The translations under genes and the position numbers were made by a program. This document shows positions 36,663 to 45,218 of a stretch of 64,000 nt of DNA, in pieces. This DNA is from CAWAPD01 sp963783865. GTDB lineage: Bacteria; Actinomycetota; Thermoleophilia; UBA2241. Within the stretch, counting starts at the first letter, position 1, and each line of letters opens with the position of its first letter. Under the pieces are notes generated by a model that had not been told where the DNA came from, did no database searches, and saw only the letters and a program-made list of their open reading frames with translations. The stretch is taken from assembly GCA_963783865.1 (NCBI GenBank), contig CAWAPD010000004.1, positions 1 through 64,000 on the forward strand, given 5' to 3'.

Positions 36663-38090
36663 GTGGCACGAGCCAGGCTCCGGTACCTGTCGGACGACGA
36701 CGTGCGGTTCGTGCACGAGCAGACGGTCCGCGTGCTCGAGGAGGTCGGCGTCTCGTTCGGCACGCCGCAGGCGATCGACATCCTCGAGCGGGCCGGCGTG
36801 CCGGTCGACCGGGACGCCCTGACGGCGAAGCTGCCGTGGGACCTTGTCGAGGAGTGCCTCGCGAAGGTCCCCAGGGACGTGCTCCTGGCGGCCCGCGACC
36901 CCGCCCACGACGTCCGCATCGTCGACGGCTCGCTGGCCACCGTCACCGACGGCACCGCCACGTACCTCATGGACGACCGCAACGGCCGTCGGCTCGAGGG
37001 CTCGGCGGAGGGTCTCGCCAGGGTGATGCGGCTGTTCGACGCGCTGCCCGAGATCGACTTCCTGTGGCCGTCGCTGTCGGCTCGCGACCTGGACCCGCTG
37101 ACGGCCAACCTCGAGATCCAGGCCATCTCGCTGCGCAACTCGGTCAAGCACATCCAGGACGAGGTGCGCACGCCGGAGTTCGTCGATCCCCTGGTGGAGA
37201 TCCTCGAAGCCGTCGCCGGGGCGTCGCTGTGGGAGCGGCCGATCTTCTCGATCATCCACTGCACGGTCGCGCCTTTGCAGCACGACGGCGCGATGACCGA
37301 GGCGTCGATCGGCATGGCCCGCGCCGGGGCGCCGATCCTGGTCCTGCCGATGGCGCTGATGGGCACCACCGGTCCCATGACCACCCTCGGCACCACGATC
37401 GTCAACATGGCGGAGCTGCTCTCGGCGGTCGTGCTCTTCGAGCTGGCGGCGCCCGGGTGCCAGATCGTCTCGGGGATCGGCTCGGCGGCGGCCGACATGC
37501 GCACCGGGTTCTACCTGTGCGGGAATCCCGAGTCGGTGCTGATCAACCTGATCGGGATCGAGATGAGCCACTTCTACGGCCTGCGCGCCCACGCGAGCTG
37601 CGGTACCGCCGACGCGAAGCAGGTCGACTACCAGGCCGGCTTCGAGGCCGCGATGACCGGCGTCGCCTGCGCCGTGGCGGGGGCCGAGGTGCTGCTCTAC
37701 GCCGGGCTGCTGGACGGGGCCACCATCGTGAGCCCCGCCAAGACGGTCCTCGACAGTGACGCGCTGGGTTACATCCGCCGGCTGGCCCGCGACGATGCGG
37801 TCGACGCGGCCCGGGCCCTGGTCGAGGACATCGCCGAGGTCGGCATCGGCGGCCACTATCTGGGCCGCCGCTCCACGCGCGCCTTCTCGCGGGCAGGCGA
37901 GCTCTACCAGCCGGAGCTCTTCCAGCGGCTGCCGTTCGACACCTACGCGGACCGGCCCCTGCTCAAGGAGGCGATCGAGCGCAGCGAGCACCTGATGGCG
38001 ACCCACGAGGTGCCGCCCCTCGGCGACGACGTCGAGGGGCGCATCGCGCGGGTGATCGCCGGCCACGCCGCGCGGGCGGCGCGCGCGTGA
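36663..38090 (+). CDS. MttB-superfamily (trimethylamine methyltransferase-like) protein, copy 3
   Basis: 475-residue MttB-family protein, uninterrupted and so non-pyrrolysine. Blocks shared with copies 1 and 4: QTVRVLEEVGVSFGTPQAID, NLEIQAISLRNSVKHIQDEV, HCTVAPLQHDGAMTEASIGM, GTADAKQVDYQAGFEA. GTG 36663 follows GAGGAGTGACC and matches the paralogue start (ARARLRYLSDDD). Copy 4 follows on the same strand about 85 bp later without a visible terminator, so the two are likely co-transcribed. A role in demethylating a quaternary amine or similar substrate is inferred from the family only. Confidence 0.86.
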   Translation: MARARLRYLSDDDVRFVHEQTVRVLEEVGVSFGTPQAIDILERAGVPVDRDALTAKLPWDLVEECLAKVPRDVLLAARDPAHDVRIVDGSLATVTDGTATYLMDDRNGRRLEGSAEGLARVMRLFDALPEIDFLWPSLSARDLDPLTANLEIQAISLRNSVKHIQDEVRTPEFVDPLVEILEAVAGASLWERPIFSIIHCTVAPLQHDGAMTEASIGMARAGAPILVLPMALMGTTGPMTTLGTTIVNMAELLSAVVLFELAAPGCQIVSGIGSAAADMRTGFYLCGNPESVLINLIGIEMSHFYGLRAHASCGTADAKQVDYQAGFEAAMTGVACAVAGAEVLLYAGLLDGATIVSPAKTVLDSDALGYIRRLARDDAVDAARALVEDIAEVGIGGHYLGRRSTRAFSRAGELYQPELFQRLPFDTYADRPLLKEAIERSEHLMATHEVPPLGDDVEGRIARVIAGHAARAARA

Positions 38091-38175
38091 CCGTGCCCAT
38101 GACGACCCTGCAGGACGACCGGCCGCGGCTGGGACCTGCGACGGACCCAGTCGACAGCGGAGAGTGGTGAGAGAC

Positions 38176-39600
38176 GTGGCCAGAGCGAGAGTCCAGTACC
38201 TGAGTGACGCCGAAAAGGCGTTCGTCCACGAGCAGACGGTGCGCGTGCTCGAGGAGATCGGCATCGGCTTCAACACGCCGGTCGCGCTCGATCTGCTTGA
38301 GGAGGCCGGCGTGCCGGTCGACCGCGAGACGTTGCGCGCCAAACTGCCGTGGGACCTGGTGGAGCGCTGCCTGAAGACCGTGCCCCGGCGCATGCTCCTG
38401 GCCGGGCGCGACCCCGCACGGGACCGCTGGCTCGACGACGACGAGCCCATCGTGTTCAGCACCGACGGCACGGCCACCTACATGTACGACGACCGCAGCG
38501 GCGAGCGCTGGGAGGGCACCGAGAAGGACCTGCGCGACATGATGCGCCTGTTCGACGCGCTCGATGAGATCGACATGAACTGGTGCTCGATCTGTCCCCG
38601 CGACGTGGACTCCGTCACGAGCGGCCTGCGCATGGCGGCGATCGGGCTGACCGAGTCGGGCAAGCACCTGCAGGACGAGATCCGCGTGCCCGAGCAGGTG
38701 GCGCCGTTCGTCGAGATGCTCGAGACGTTCGCCGGAGCGTCGCTGCACGAGCGTCCGATCTACTCCGTCACCCTCTGCACGATCGCCCCGCTGCAGCACG
38801 ACCGCGAGATGACCGAGGCGGGCATCCTGCTGGCGCGGGCGGGGATACCGATCTTCCTGCTGCCGATGCCGCTGATGGGCACGACCGGGCCGATGAGCGT
38901 GCTTGGCACCTGCATCGTCAACATGGCCGAGCTGCTGTCGGCGGTCGTCATCTACCAGCTCGCGGCGCCGGGGTGCTCGCTCGTCTCGGGCGTCGGCTCC
39001 GCCGCCGCCGAGATGCGCAGCGGCCTGTATTTGTGCGGGGCGCCCGAGGTCGGCCTGATCAACATGGTGTGCATCGAGATGAGCCACTATTACGGCATGC
39101 GCACGATGGGCAGCGCCATCTCGACCGACGCCAAGCAGACCAACCACCAGGCCGGGGCCGAGGGCATGATGACCGGCCTGGCGTCGGCCCTGGCGGGGTC
39201 CGAGTGCATCCTGGCGTTCGCCCTGCTCGACGGCGCCCAGATCGTGAGCAAGGCCAAGACCGTGCTCGACAGCGACACGGTCGGTTGCATCCGGCGGTTC
39301 GTGCGCGAGGATCCGATCGACGGCACGACGTCGCTGATGGACGACATCCGCGAGGTCGGCATCGGAGGGCACTACCTTGCGCGCAAGAGCACGCGGCAGT
39401 TCTACCGCGGCGGCGAGCTGTGGACGCCGGCGATGTGGCAGCGGGCGCCGTTCGAGACCTACGCCGACCGCCCGCTCGTACGCGAGGCGGCCGACAGGGC
39501 CGACGAGATCATCGCCACGCACCGGGCGGTGCCGGTCGACGACGACGTCCTGCGCCGCGTGGACCAGGTCATCGAGGCGTACCGCAAGACGGTGGTGTGA
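38176..39600 (+). CDS. MttB-superfamily (trimethylamine methyltransferase-like) protein, copy 4
   Basis: 474-residue MttB-family protein with QTVRVLEEIGIGFNTPVALD, LCTIAPLQHDREMTEAGILL, STDAKQTNHQAGAEG and GIGGHYLARKSTRQF; no amber codon in frame. GTG 38176 is preferred over GTG 38164/38167, because it follows GGTGA and matches the AR.R..YLSD start of the other copies. It ends at a hairpin (39604-39641). With copies 2 and 3 it forms a three-gene cluster immediately beyond the rRNA operon. The partner corrinoid protein and methyl acceptor are not in the window. Confidence 0.86.
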   Translation: MARARVQYLSDAEKAFVHEQTVRVLEEIGIGFNTPVALDLLEEAGVPVDRETLRAKLPWDLVERCLKTVPRRMLLAGRDPARDRWLDDDEPIVFSTDGTATYMYDDRSGERWEGTEKDLRDMMRLFDALDEIDMNWCSICPRDVDSVTSGLRMAAIGLTESGKHLQDEIRVPEQVAPFVEMLETFAGASLHERPIYSVTLCTIAPLQHDREMTEAGILLARAGIPIFLLPMPLMGTTGPMSVLGTCIVNMAELLSAVVIYQLAAPGCSLVSGVGSAAAEMRSGLYLCGAPEVGLINMVCIEMSHYYGMRTMGSAISTDAKQTNHQAGAEGMMTGLASALAGSECILAFALLDGAQIVSKAKTVLDSDTVGCIRRFVREDPIDGTTSLMDDIREVGIGGHYLARKSTRQFYRGGELWTPAMWQRAPFETYADRPLVREAADRADEIIATHRAVPVDDDVLRRVDQVIEAYRKTVV

Positions 39601-39603
39601 GGG

Positions 39604-39641
39604 GAGGGGCGGGCGGCGCGCGAGCGCCCCGCCCGCCCCTC
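39604..39641 (+). terminator. Hairpin after mttB-like copy 4
   Basis: 13-bp perfect stem (GAGGGGCGGGCGG at 39604-39616; complement 39629-39641), followed by TTCG. Terminator-like, weak T-run. Confidence 0.6.
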
Positions 39642-39651
39642 TTCGTGCGAG

Positions 39652-40332
39652 ATGACGAGCGACGCTCCCGAGGTGATCGAACGCGCGACCGGCCGCTCCG
39701 GCGAGCTGCTGCTGAGGCGCCGCGGCGGCGAGCTCCAGCTGCTCTGCGACGGCACCTTCCTGATCTCGTCGGCCAACGAGCGCTCGAGCCGGGCGCTGAT
39801 CGCCGCCGCCGCGCCGCTCCTGCCTGGCCGGCCGCTCGACGTGCTCATCGGCGGTCTCGGACTGGGCTACGCCCTCGACGAGGCGCTCGACCTGCCGGCC
39901 GCGCGCAGCGTGACGGTCGCCGAGTACGAGCCGGTCGTGGCGAGGTGGTTCTGGGAGCACGGCGGGGAGCGCGCGACACGCGCGCGGGGCGACGCGCGCT
40001 CACGCATCGTCGTGGCCGACGTCCACGACCTGCTGAGCGGCCGCGAGGCGGCCTGCGACCTCGTGGCCCTCGACACCGACAACGGGCCCGACTGGCTGGT
40101 GCGCACCGAGAACCGGCGTCTCTACGACCCCGAGGGCCTGCTGCTGGTCGCGCGCAGCCTGCGGGAAGGCGGCGTCGCGGCCTTCTGGGCGACCGGCCGC
40201 GACGCCACCTTCGCCGGCCGTCTCAGCCGGGTCTTCACCGCGGTCGCGGCGCACGACGTGGTCGACGACGTGGGCGGCCGGGAGCTGACCTTCACCATGT
40301 ACACCGGCTCGGCGCCGCGGCCGCGTCGCTGA
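39652..40332 (+). CDS. Spermidine synthase-like / SAM-binding Rossmann protein
   Basis: 226-residue protein of the polyamine aminopropyltransferase-like fold. The glycine-rich nucleotide motif is VLIGGLGLGYALDEALDLP, with an acidic residue after the second strand (VTVAEYEPVVARWFW) and the active-site-like segment VALDTDNGPDWLVRTENRRL. It is shorter than true SpeE and lacks a clear N-terminal beta domain beyond ~55 residues, so it may be a methyltransferase or a divergent synthase. ATG 39652 sits 11 bp after the preceding hairpin. iscX follows 50 bp downstream. Confidence 0.7.
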   Translation: MTSDAPEVIERATGRSGELLLRRRGGELQLLCDGTFLISSANERSSRALIAAAAPLLPGRPLDVLIGGLGLGYALDEALDLPAARSVTVAEYEPVVARWFWEHGGERATRARGDARSRIVVADVHDLLSGREAACDLVALDTDNGPDWLVRTENRRLYDPEGLLLVARSLREGGVAAFWATGRDATFAGRLSRVFTAVAAHDVVDDVGGRELTFTMYTGSAPRPRR

Positions 40333-40382
40333 CGGCCGCAGGGGGTAGACTGGGAGGCGGTCGCCACGACGGGAGGAGGCAC

Positions 40383-40580
40383 ATGGCGTTGACCTGGGAC
40401 GAACCCGGCGAGATCGCGTTCGCGCTGATCGACGAGCACCCCGGCGCGGATCCTCTCGACCTGAACTTCGTCGACCTGCACGAGTGGATCGTCGCCCTGC
40501 CCGGCTTCGCCGACGACCCCGACGCGGTGACCGAGGGCAAGCTCGAAGCCGTGGTCCTGGCCTGGCATGCCCAGCTCTGA
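40383..40580 (+). CDS. iscX: IscX-like iron-sulfur assembly accessory protein
   Basis: 65-residue acidic protein matching IscX across its length: LTWDEPGEIAFALIDEHP, FVDLHEWIVALPGFADDP, EGKLEAVVLAWHAQ. In E. coli IscX binds the cysteine desulfurase IscS on its iron/frataxin-binding face and modulates cluster assembly. GGGAGGAGG lies directly upstream of ATG 40383, and a TAGACT (40347-40352) could be a -10. No iscS, iscU or sufBCD is nearby, which is unusual. Its end overlaps the next ATG by 14 bp, so it is coupled to the Lon-N-domain gene. Confidence 0.85.
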   Translation: MALTWDEPGEIAFALIDEHPGADPLDLNFVDLHEWIVALPGFADDPDAVTEGKLEAVVLAWHAQL

Positions 40581-41196
40581 CGACCTCCTCGGCCTCTTCC
40601 CGCTGCGGCTGGTGCTGCTGCCCGGCGAGGTCGTGCCGCTGCACATCTTCGAGGACCGCTACAAACGCCTGATCGGCGAACGCCGGGAGAGCGGCGTCTT
40701 CGGCCTGCTGCTGACCGACGACGACAGCGTCGCCGAGGTGGGCTGCACCGCCGTCGTGCACGAGGTGCTCGAGGAGTTCGACGACGGGCGCCTGAACATC
40801 CTGGTCGAGGGGCGCGAGCGGTTCCGCGTGCTCGAGCTGGTGCAGCCCGACGACGAGGACGCGGACTACCTGCGCGCCCGGGTCCGGTACTTCGGCGACG
40901 ACGCCCAGACCCCCGATGAGGACGACCTGTCGGCTCAGGCCAAGCGCAGCTTCAAGCGCATGGCCGCGCTGATGGGCGTGGAGACCCCGCGCGTGCCGGG
41001 CGGAGAAGGGCCGCTCTCGTTCCGCCTGGCGGCCGCCGTCGACTTCGGCCTGCCGCTCAAGCAGCGGCTGCTCGAGTCGACCATCGAGTCGGAGCGCCTC
41101 GAGCTGCTCGTGGCCGTGATGAACGCCCTGCTGCCGGGCCTCGAGCTGCGCAAGGAGCGCGAAGAGGCGATCCGCGGCAACGGCAAGGGCAACTAG
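40567..41196 (+). CDS. Lon N-terminal (LON substrate-binding) domain protein
   Basis: 209-residue stand-alone LON-N domain protein, without the AAA+ or protease domains of Lon. The start LFPLRLVLLPGEVVPLHIFE and EDRYKRLIGERRESGVFGLL are diagnostic. The helical second half ends LELLVAVMNALLPGLELRKE. Such proteins are common in actinobacteria and of unknown role, perhaps binding unfolded protein. ATG 40567 overlaps iscX by 14 bp. It converges with the oxidoreductase gene, 4 bp apart. Confidence 0.9.
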   Translation: MPSSDDLLGLFPLRLVLLPGEVVPLHIFEDRYKRLIGERRESGVFGLLLTDDDSVAEVGCTAVVHEVLEEFDDGRLNILVEGRERFRVLELVQPDDEDADYLRARVRYFGDDAQTPDEDDLSAQAKRSFKRMAALMGVETPRVPGGEGPLSFRLAAAVDFGLPLKQRLLESTIESERLELLVAVMNALLPGLELRKEREEAIRGNGKGN

Positions 41197-41200
41197 GGGA

Positions 41201-42175
41201 CTAGGGCACCAGCACGATCTTGCCGACGTGGTGAGCGGCCAGCGCCTCGTGCGCCTCGCGCGCCCGGGCCAGCGGGAACGTGGCGCCGATGACCGGCCTG
41301 ACCTTACCCTGCTCGACCAGCCGGCCGACCTCGGCCAGCATCCCGGCGACGGCCGCCCGACCGGCGTTTCCGCTGCTGCCGAACAGCAGGGCGGCGTCGA
41401 CGCCGATCGCGGCGCCGATGGGGATGGACACCTCGGGGTCGGGGCCCTGCCCGGTGCAGACGATGCGGCCGCCCTTGGCCAGCGCGCGGATGTCGGTCGG
41501 CAGGTTGGCGCTGATCACGAGCTCGTGGACGACGTCGACGCCCTTGCCGTCGGTCAGCCGGCGGGCCTCGTCGGCGACGTCGCTGGTGGAGAACTCGATC
41601 ACCTCGTCGGCCCCGAGCTCGCGGACGGCGGCGGCGTCGGCGGCGCCGCGCACCACGGCGATGACGCGGGCGCCGAGCGCCTTGGCCAGCTGCACGGTGG
41701 CGCTGCCGACGCCGCCGGCGGCGCCCTGGACCAGGACCGTCTCGCCCTCGCGCAGCACGGCCTTGCGCACGAGCGCGTAGTAGGCGGTCGAGAAGACCAG
41801 GGCCATCGCCGCCGCCTGCTCGGCCGAAAGTGCGGACGGCTTGGCCACGGCCTGCGTCTCGGCGATCACCGCATACTCGGCATAGGAGCCCTCCAGGCCG
41901 ACGCCGAGACCGGTGAAGAACACCTCGTCGCCGACCGCGGCGCCCGTGGCTTCGGGCCCGGCCTCCTCGACGACGCCGGCGCCGTCGGAGCCGATGATCT
42001 TCGGCAGCGGCCGCGGCGTCTGGAAGCGCCCCTCGCGGATCGTCACGTCGACGGGATTGACGCTGGCGGCGGCGACCCTCACGAGGAACTGGTGGGGCCC
42101 GGGAGCCGGGCGCTCGACCTCCTCGTAGACGAGGACCTCGGGCCCGCCGTAGCTGTGGATGCGTACCGCCTTCAT
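41201..42175 (-). CDS. NADPH:quinone reductase-like zinc-independent MDR oxidoreductase
   Basis: 324-residue medium-chain dehydrogenase/reductase of the quinone oxidoreductase type. The GroES-like N-terminal domain starts MKAVRIHSYGGPEVLVYEEV, and the cofactor motif is VLVQGAAGGVGSATVQLAKA. The catalytic-zinc Cys/His ligands of alcohol dehydrogenases are absent, as expected for the quinone reductase branch. The substrate is probably a quinone or an alkenal, unresolved. It ends head-to-head with the LON-domain gene. Confidence 0.9.
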   Translation of the reverse strand: MKAVRIHSYGGPEVLVYEEVERPAPGPHQFLVRVAAASVNPVDVTIREGRFQTPRPLPKIIGSDGAGVVEEAGPEATGAAVGDEVFFTGLGVGLEGSYAEYAVIAETQAVAKPSALSAEQAAAMALVFSTAYYALVRKAVLREGETVLVQGAAGGVGSATVQLAKALGARVIAVVRGAADAAAVRELGADEVIEFSTSDVADEARRLTDGKGVDVVHELVISANLPTDIRALAKGGRIVCTGQGPDPEVSIPIGAAIGVDAALLFGSSGNAGRAAVAGMLAEVGRLVEQGKVRPVIGATFPLARAREAHEALAAHHVGKIVLVP

Positions 42176-42320
42176 CTCGCCGGCCTCCTGCTGGTCGTGG
42201 GACGGTGGCCGCGCGGTGGCGATCCCGGCCGTGCGGACGGGTGGGAGTCTACCCGCAAGCTCGTGGCGCGTAGCGCGGTCCGGGACGGCGGACGGAGCGA
42301 CCGGGGGCGGCGGTGAAGAC

Positions 42321-42362
42321 GCGGCGGGGCGGCGAGGCCGGAGGGCCTCGCCGCCCCGCCGC
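42321..42362. terminator. Strong hairpin between the oxidoreductase and DUF4349 genes
   Basis: 19-bp perfect stem (GCGGCGGGGCGGCGAGGCC at 42321-42339; complement 42344-42362) with a GGAG loop. Lies 14 bp beyond the stop of the minus-strand DUF4349 gene, so it is placed to terminate it; no T-run. Confidence 0.65.
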
Positions 42363-42376
42363 CTGCTGCACCGGCC

Positions 42377-43378
42377 TTACTGCTCGGCCGGGCGGCGGCG
42401 GGCACGGGCCGCCCTGCGGGCGGCCCACACGACCGCCGCCGCCAGCGCGACCAGCACCGCGAACGGCAACAGCGCGCCGATCGCCACGACGATAGCGCCG
42501 AAGCCGTCGACCATGCGATGCCAGGAGCGGCTCACGGCCGCCAGGAACGAATTGCGGCTGTGAGCCGCGACCACGACCGGCTTCTCGGTGAGCGACACGG
42601 CGAGCGTGCCGTACGCGGTCTGCTCGTGCATCGACTTGAGCTGCGCCGCGAGCTGGTCCACCTTGAGCTGGGTCGCGTCGATCCGGTCCTGGATGGCCAG
42701 CGCCTGGGTGATCGAGCCGGCGTTCGCGAGGAAGGTCAGGAGCCGCGCGTTGACGGCGCGGTAGTGGGTCAGCCGCGCCTGCAGGTCGACGACCTGCCCG
42801 GTCACGTCCACCGTGCTGGTGTTCACCGACTGCACGTTCCCGAGCTCGGCGAAGCGCGCGATCGCCGATCTGGTAGGAGCTCGACGGCACGCGCACCGAC
42901 AGGTCGGCGGACGGCGAGACGCCGGCCGCCGTCGTGATCTGGCTCGACAGGACGTAGCCGCCGTAGCCGGCGACGAGCGAGGTGATCTTCGCCGCCGTCG
43001 CCGGCACCTGGCCCTTGGCGACCACGATGCTCATGTCGCCGGTCCGCTTGAGGTAGCGGTCGGGGGTGGACGAGTCGGGCGGCAGGGCCGACACCGGCTC
43101 GGACGGCGCCTTGGCGTCGGTCCGATACGGCCGGCGCCGATCCGGCGGCGGCCGCGTAGCCGCCGTCGGCCGCCGTGGCGCCGTTGGTCGAGCGCGCCGT
43201 CACTCTTCGTGCTCCCCCCGGTGCCTGGCCCCTGGCGGGCCGGTGCAGAGCCGCCCGCGCGCCCGGCGGGCGCCACCGCGTGGCCGACGGCGAAGGCGAC
43301 GCCGCCGACGGCGAGCACGCAGGCGAGCAGCAGGCCGGCCGCGAAGAGAGTCTTGTGACGGTGCAGGAACGGTTTCAT
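42377..43378 (-). pseudogene. DUF4349 family membrane protein, broken by frameshifts
   Basis: The gene can only be followed by changing frame. An N-terminal signal/anchor (MKPFLHRHKTLFAAGLLLAC, from ATG 43378) runs in one frame to about 43195. A low-complexity stretch continues in a second to about 43130. The first half of the DUF4349 domain (YLKRTGDMSIVVAKGQVPAT) is in a third frame to about 42865. The second half (NTSTVDVTGQVVDLQARLTH) and a C-terminal helix (VVAIGALLPFAVLVALAAAV) complete it in the original frame. DUF4349 proteins are coiled-coil membrane proteins of unknown function. Either a decaying gene or sequence errors in a GC-rich tract. Confidence 0.7.
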
Positions 43379-43484
43379 CGGGGCTGCCTCCCGGTCCGGT
43401 GACGGTCTCGGTGGGTGAGACGCGCGCTCGGACGGCCGGGTTCGCACGCTCAAGAGGGGCCGCGCACAGGACGATACCGGGGGC

Positions 43485-44321
43485 ATGATCCCGTTCCTGT
43501 ATCACGAGGCGCGTGCGAGGCGCTGGCCGTACGCCACGATCTGCCTGGTCGGCCTGAACCTGCTCGCGTTCCTGTTCGAGACGACGATGGGCCCGCGCTT
43601 CTATCCCTTCCTTCAAGAGTGGGGACTGGTGCCGGCACGTGTGAGCGCCGAGATCTCCGTCCACAACCTGCTCACCATCCTGACCTCGATGTTCCTGCAC
43701 GTCGGGTGGCTGCACGTGTTCTTCAACCTGCTGTTCCTGCTCGTGTTCGGCGAGGCCGTCGAGGGGGCCCTGGGGTGGGCCTGGTTCCTGTTCCTGTACG
43801 TGATGGCCGGCCTCTGCGGCGACGTGGCCTTCATGATGGTCGACTCGAGCCTCGCGGGGCCGGCGGTGGGGGCGAGCGGCGCGATCGCAGGGGTGATGGC
43901 GGCGAGCCTCGTGCTGTGGCCGCGGGCCCGGCTGCACATCTTCGGCCTGCTGTGGCTGCTCTACCTGCTCCTGGTCTGCATGGGGCTGTCCGACCCGCTC
44001 GCGCACGCGCTCGGTCTGCCGACGTGGGTGATCGGCGGTCCGATCGGGGTGGCGCTGGCGTTCGCGACGATGCTGGTCGGCAAACGCGGCCTGCGCTTCA
44101 TGAGTGCCCTCACACGAATCGTGTCCGTTCCGGCATGGGTCGTGATCGCGCTGTTCCTGGTGGCCAACCTCATGTACGAAGGCATGTCGCTGATCTCACC
44201 CGACCTGGCCACGAACGTGGGGTGGCAGGCGCACTTCGGAGGCTTCGTGGTCGGCGCCGTGCTGGCATGGGTGTTCCCGAAGCACCCGGTGGCGCTCAAG
44301 CAGCGGGCGCTGCTGGAGTAG
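43485..44321 (+). CDS. Rhomboid-family intramembrane serine protease
   Basis: 278-residue six-or-more-helix membrane protein. Rhomboid signatures: the HxxxN pair (H77 and N81 in WLHVFFNLLF), the catalytic Ser131 in VGASGAIAGVMAA, and the second catalytic residue His250 in VGWQAHFGGFVVGAVL. All needed residues are present, so it is probably an active protease cutting transmembrane helices. ATG 43485 starts MIPFLYHEARARRWPY, typical for actinobacterial rhomboids. A zinc-ribbon membrane protein follows 3 bp later, so the two are co-transcribed and may be functionally linked. Confidence 0.92.
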   Translation: MIPFLYHEARARRWPYATICLVGLNLLAFLFETTMGPRFYPFLQEWGLVPARVSAEISVHNLLTILTSMFLHVGWLHVFFNLLFLLVFGEAVEGALGWAWFLFLYVMAGLCGDVAFMMVDSSLAGPAVGASGAIAGVMAASLVLWPRARLHIFGLLWLLYLLLVCMGLSDPLAHALGLPTWVIGGPIGVALAFATMLVGKRGLRFMSALTRIVSVPAWVVIALFLVANLMYEGMSLISPDLATNVGWQAHFGGFVVGAVLAWVFPKHPVALKQRALLE

Positions 44322-44324
44322 GCG

Positions 44325-45155
44325 ATGAGCGACTCGGTCAACTGTCAGGCGTGCAAGGCCTCGTTCCCGTTGCAGGACTGGGTGCGCTACGGCACGTGCC
44401 CGGCCTGCGGGCAGCGGGTGGCGACGATGGCGGCGGCGGGGATGGGGGCCGCGGGGGCGGCCGGCACGGCCGCCCCCGCGGCCCCGCCCGCGCCGCCGCC
44501 CACGGACGGCGCCGCGGCCCAGTCCACGTCGGCCGAGGCCCGCGCCGCCGCCGCCCGCGCGGTGGCCGGCGCCGCGGCCACGCTCGACCTGCGCACGGCC
44601 GCCTCGCTCTACGCGCCGGTCGCGGCGACCTTCGACGAGCCCGGCTGGGCGGCGGGTCAGGAGAAGGGCACGTACATGGGGATGCCGCTGCGGTGGTCGG
44701 CCGGCTTCTCGGTGGTGCTCGTCATCTGGGCGCTGTTCGCCGTGCTGCTGGCCGGTGAACGCGTGCACATGGGCAATCTTCCGGTGCTGTCGCCGGCCGA
44801 GGAGGCGGCGCTGCAGGCCGTCAAACGGACGAAGGTGGCGGGCACCTCGGTCAGCAACGAGCAGGTGCTCGACTACATGGCGACGCACGACTACAACAGC
44901 ATCGAGGGCATACGGTCGACCTCGCCCCAGACGGCTACGTGGTACGTGTCGAGCCGGCCGTGGGAGCACACGACCTACCTCACGTGGTACCTGCCCGGGC
45001 AGGTCGTCCTCTCGTGGACGGTGATCGGGAGCAAGGTGGAGCCGGATCCGGCGACGGGCACGGCCAGGGAGATGCAGAAGTGGCAGGCGTGGATGGCGCA
45101 CCCGCCCGGGCCCAGCCTGCCGGGCGTGCTGCCCTCGATCCCGACGGGGCTCTGA
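44325..45155 (+). CDS. Zinc-ribbon, single-pass membrane protein of unknown function
   Basis: 276 residues. An N-terminal four-Cys zinc ribbon (VNCQACKASF and YGTCPACGQRV) is followed by an Ala/Pro-rich linker (about 35-85) encoded partly by a palindrome, then a domain with one membrane helix (FSVVLVIWALFAVLLAGERV), then an external-looking C-terminal domain (YVSSRPWEHTTYLTWYLPGQ). Family not recognised. It is 3 bp after the rhomboid gene. It resembles the 33826 protein in pairing a zinc ribbon with a disordered linker and membrane segment, but the order is reversed and no homology is visible. Confidence 0.75.
   Translation: MSDSVNCQACKASFPLQDWVRYGTCPACGQRVATMAAAGMGAAGAAGTAAPAAPPAPPPTDGAAAQSTSAEARAAAARAVAGAAATLDLRTAASLYAPVAATFDEPGWAAGQEKGTYMGMPLRWSAGFSVVLVIWALFAVLLAGERVHMGNLPVLSPAEEAALQAVKRTKVAGTSVSNEQVLDYMATHDYNSIEGIRSTSPQTATWYVSSRPWEHTTYLTWYLPGQVVLSWTVIGSKVEPDPATGTAREMQKWQAWMAHPPGPSLPGVLPSIPTGL
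44445..44485. repeat. GC-rich palindrome embedded in the zinc-ribbon gene
   Basis: 18-bp perfect stem (GGGGCCGCGGGGGCGGCC at 44445-44462; complement 44468-44485; GGCAC loop). Encodes the GAAGAAGTAAPAAP-type linker just after the zinc ribbon. Confidence 0.78.
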
Positions 45156-45218
45156 GGCGACGCGGGCGAGGGGGGCGGCCACAAGGGGCGCCGGCGACGG
45201 AGGCGCCGGGCGGCGCGG

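Noticed and set aside
43485..44321. Rhomboid protein being an inactive iRhom-like homologue
   Set aside because: The catalytic Ser131 in GASGA and His250 are both present, along with the HxxxN pair.
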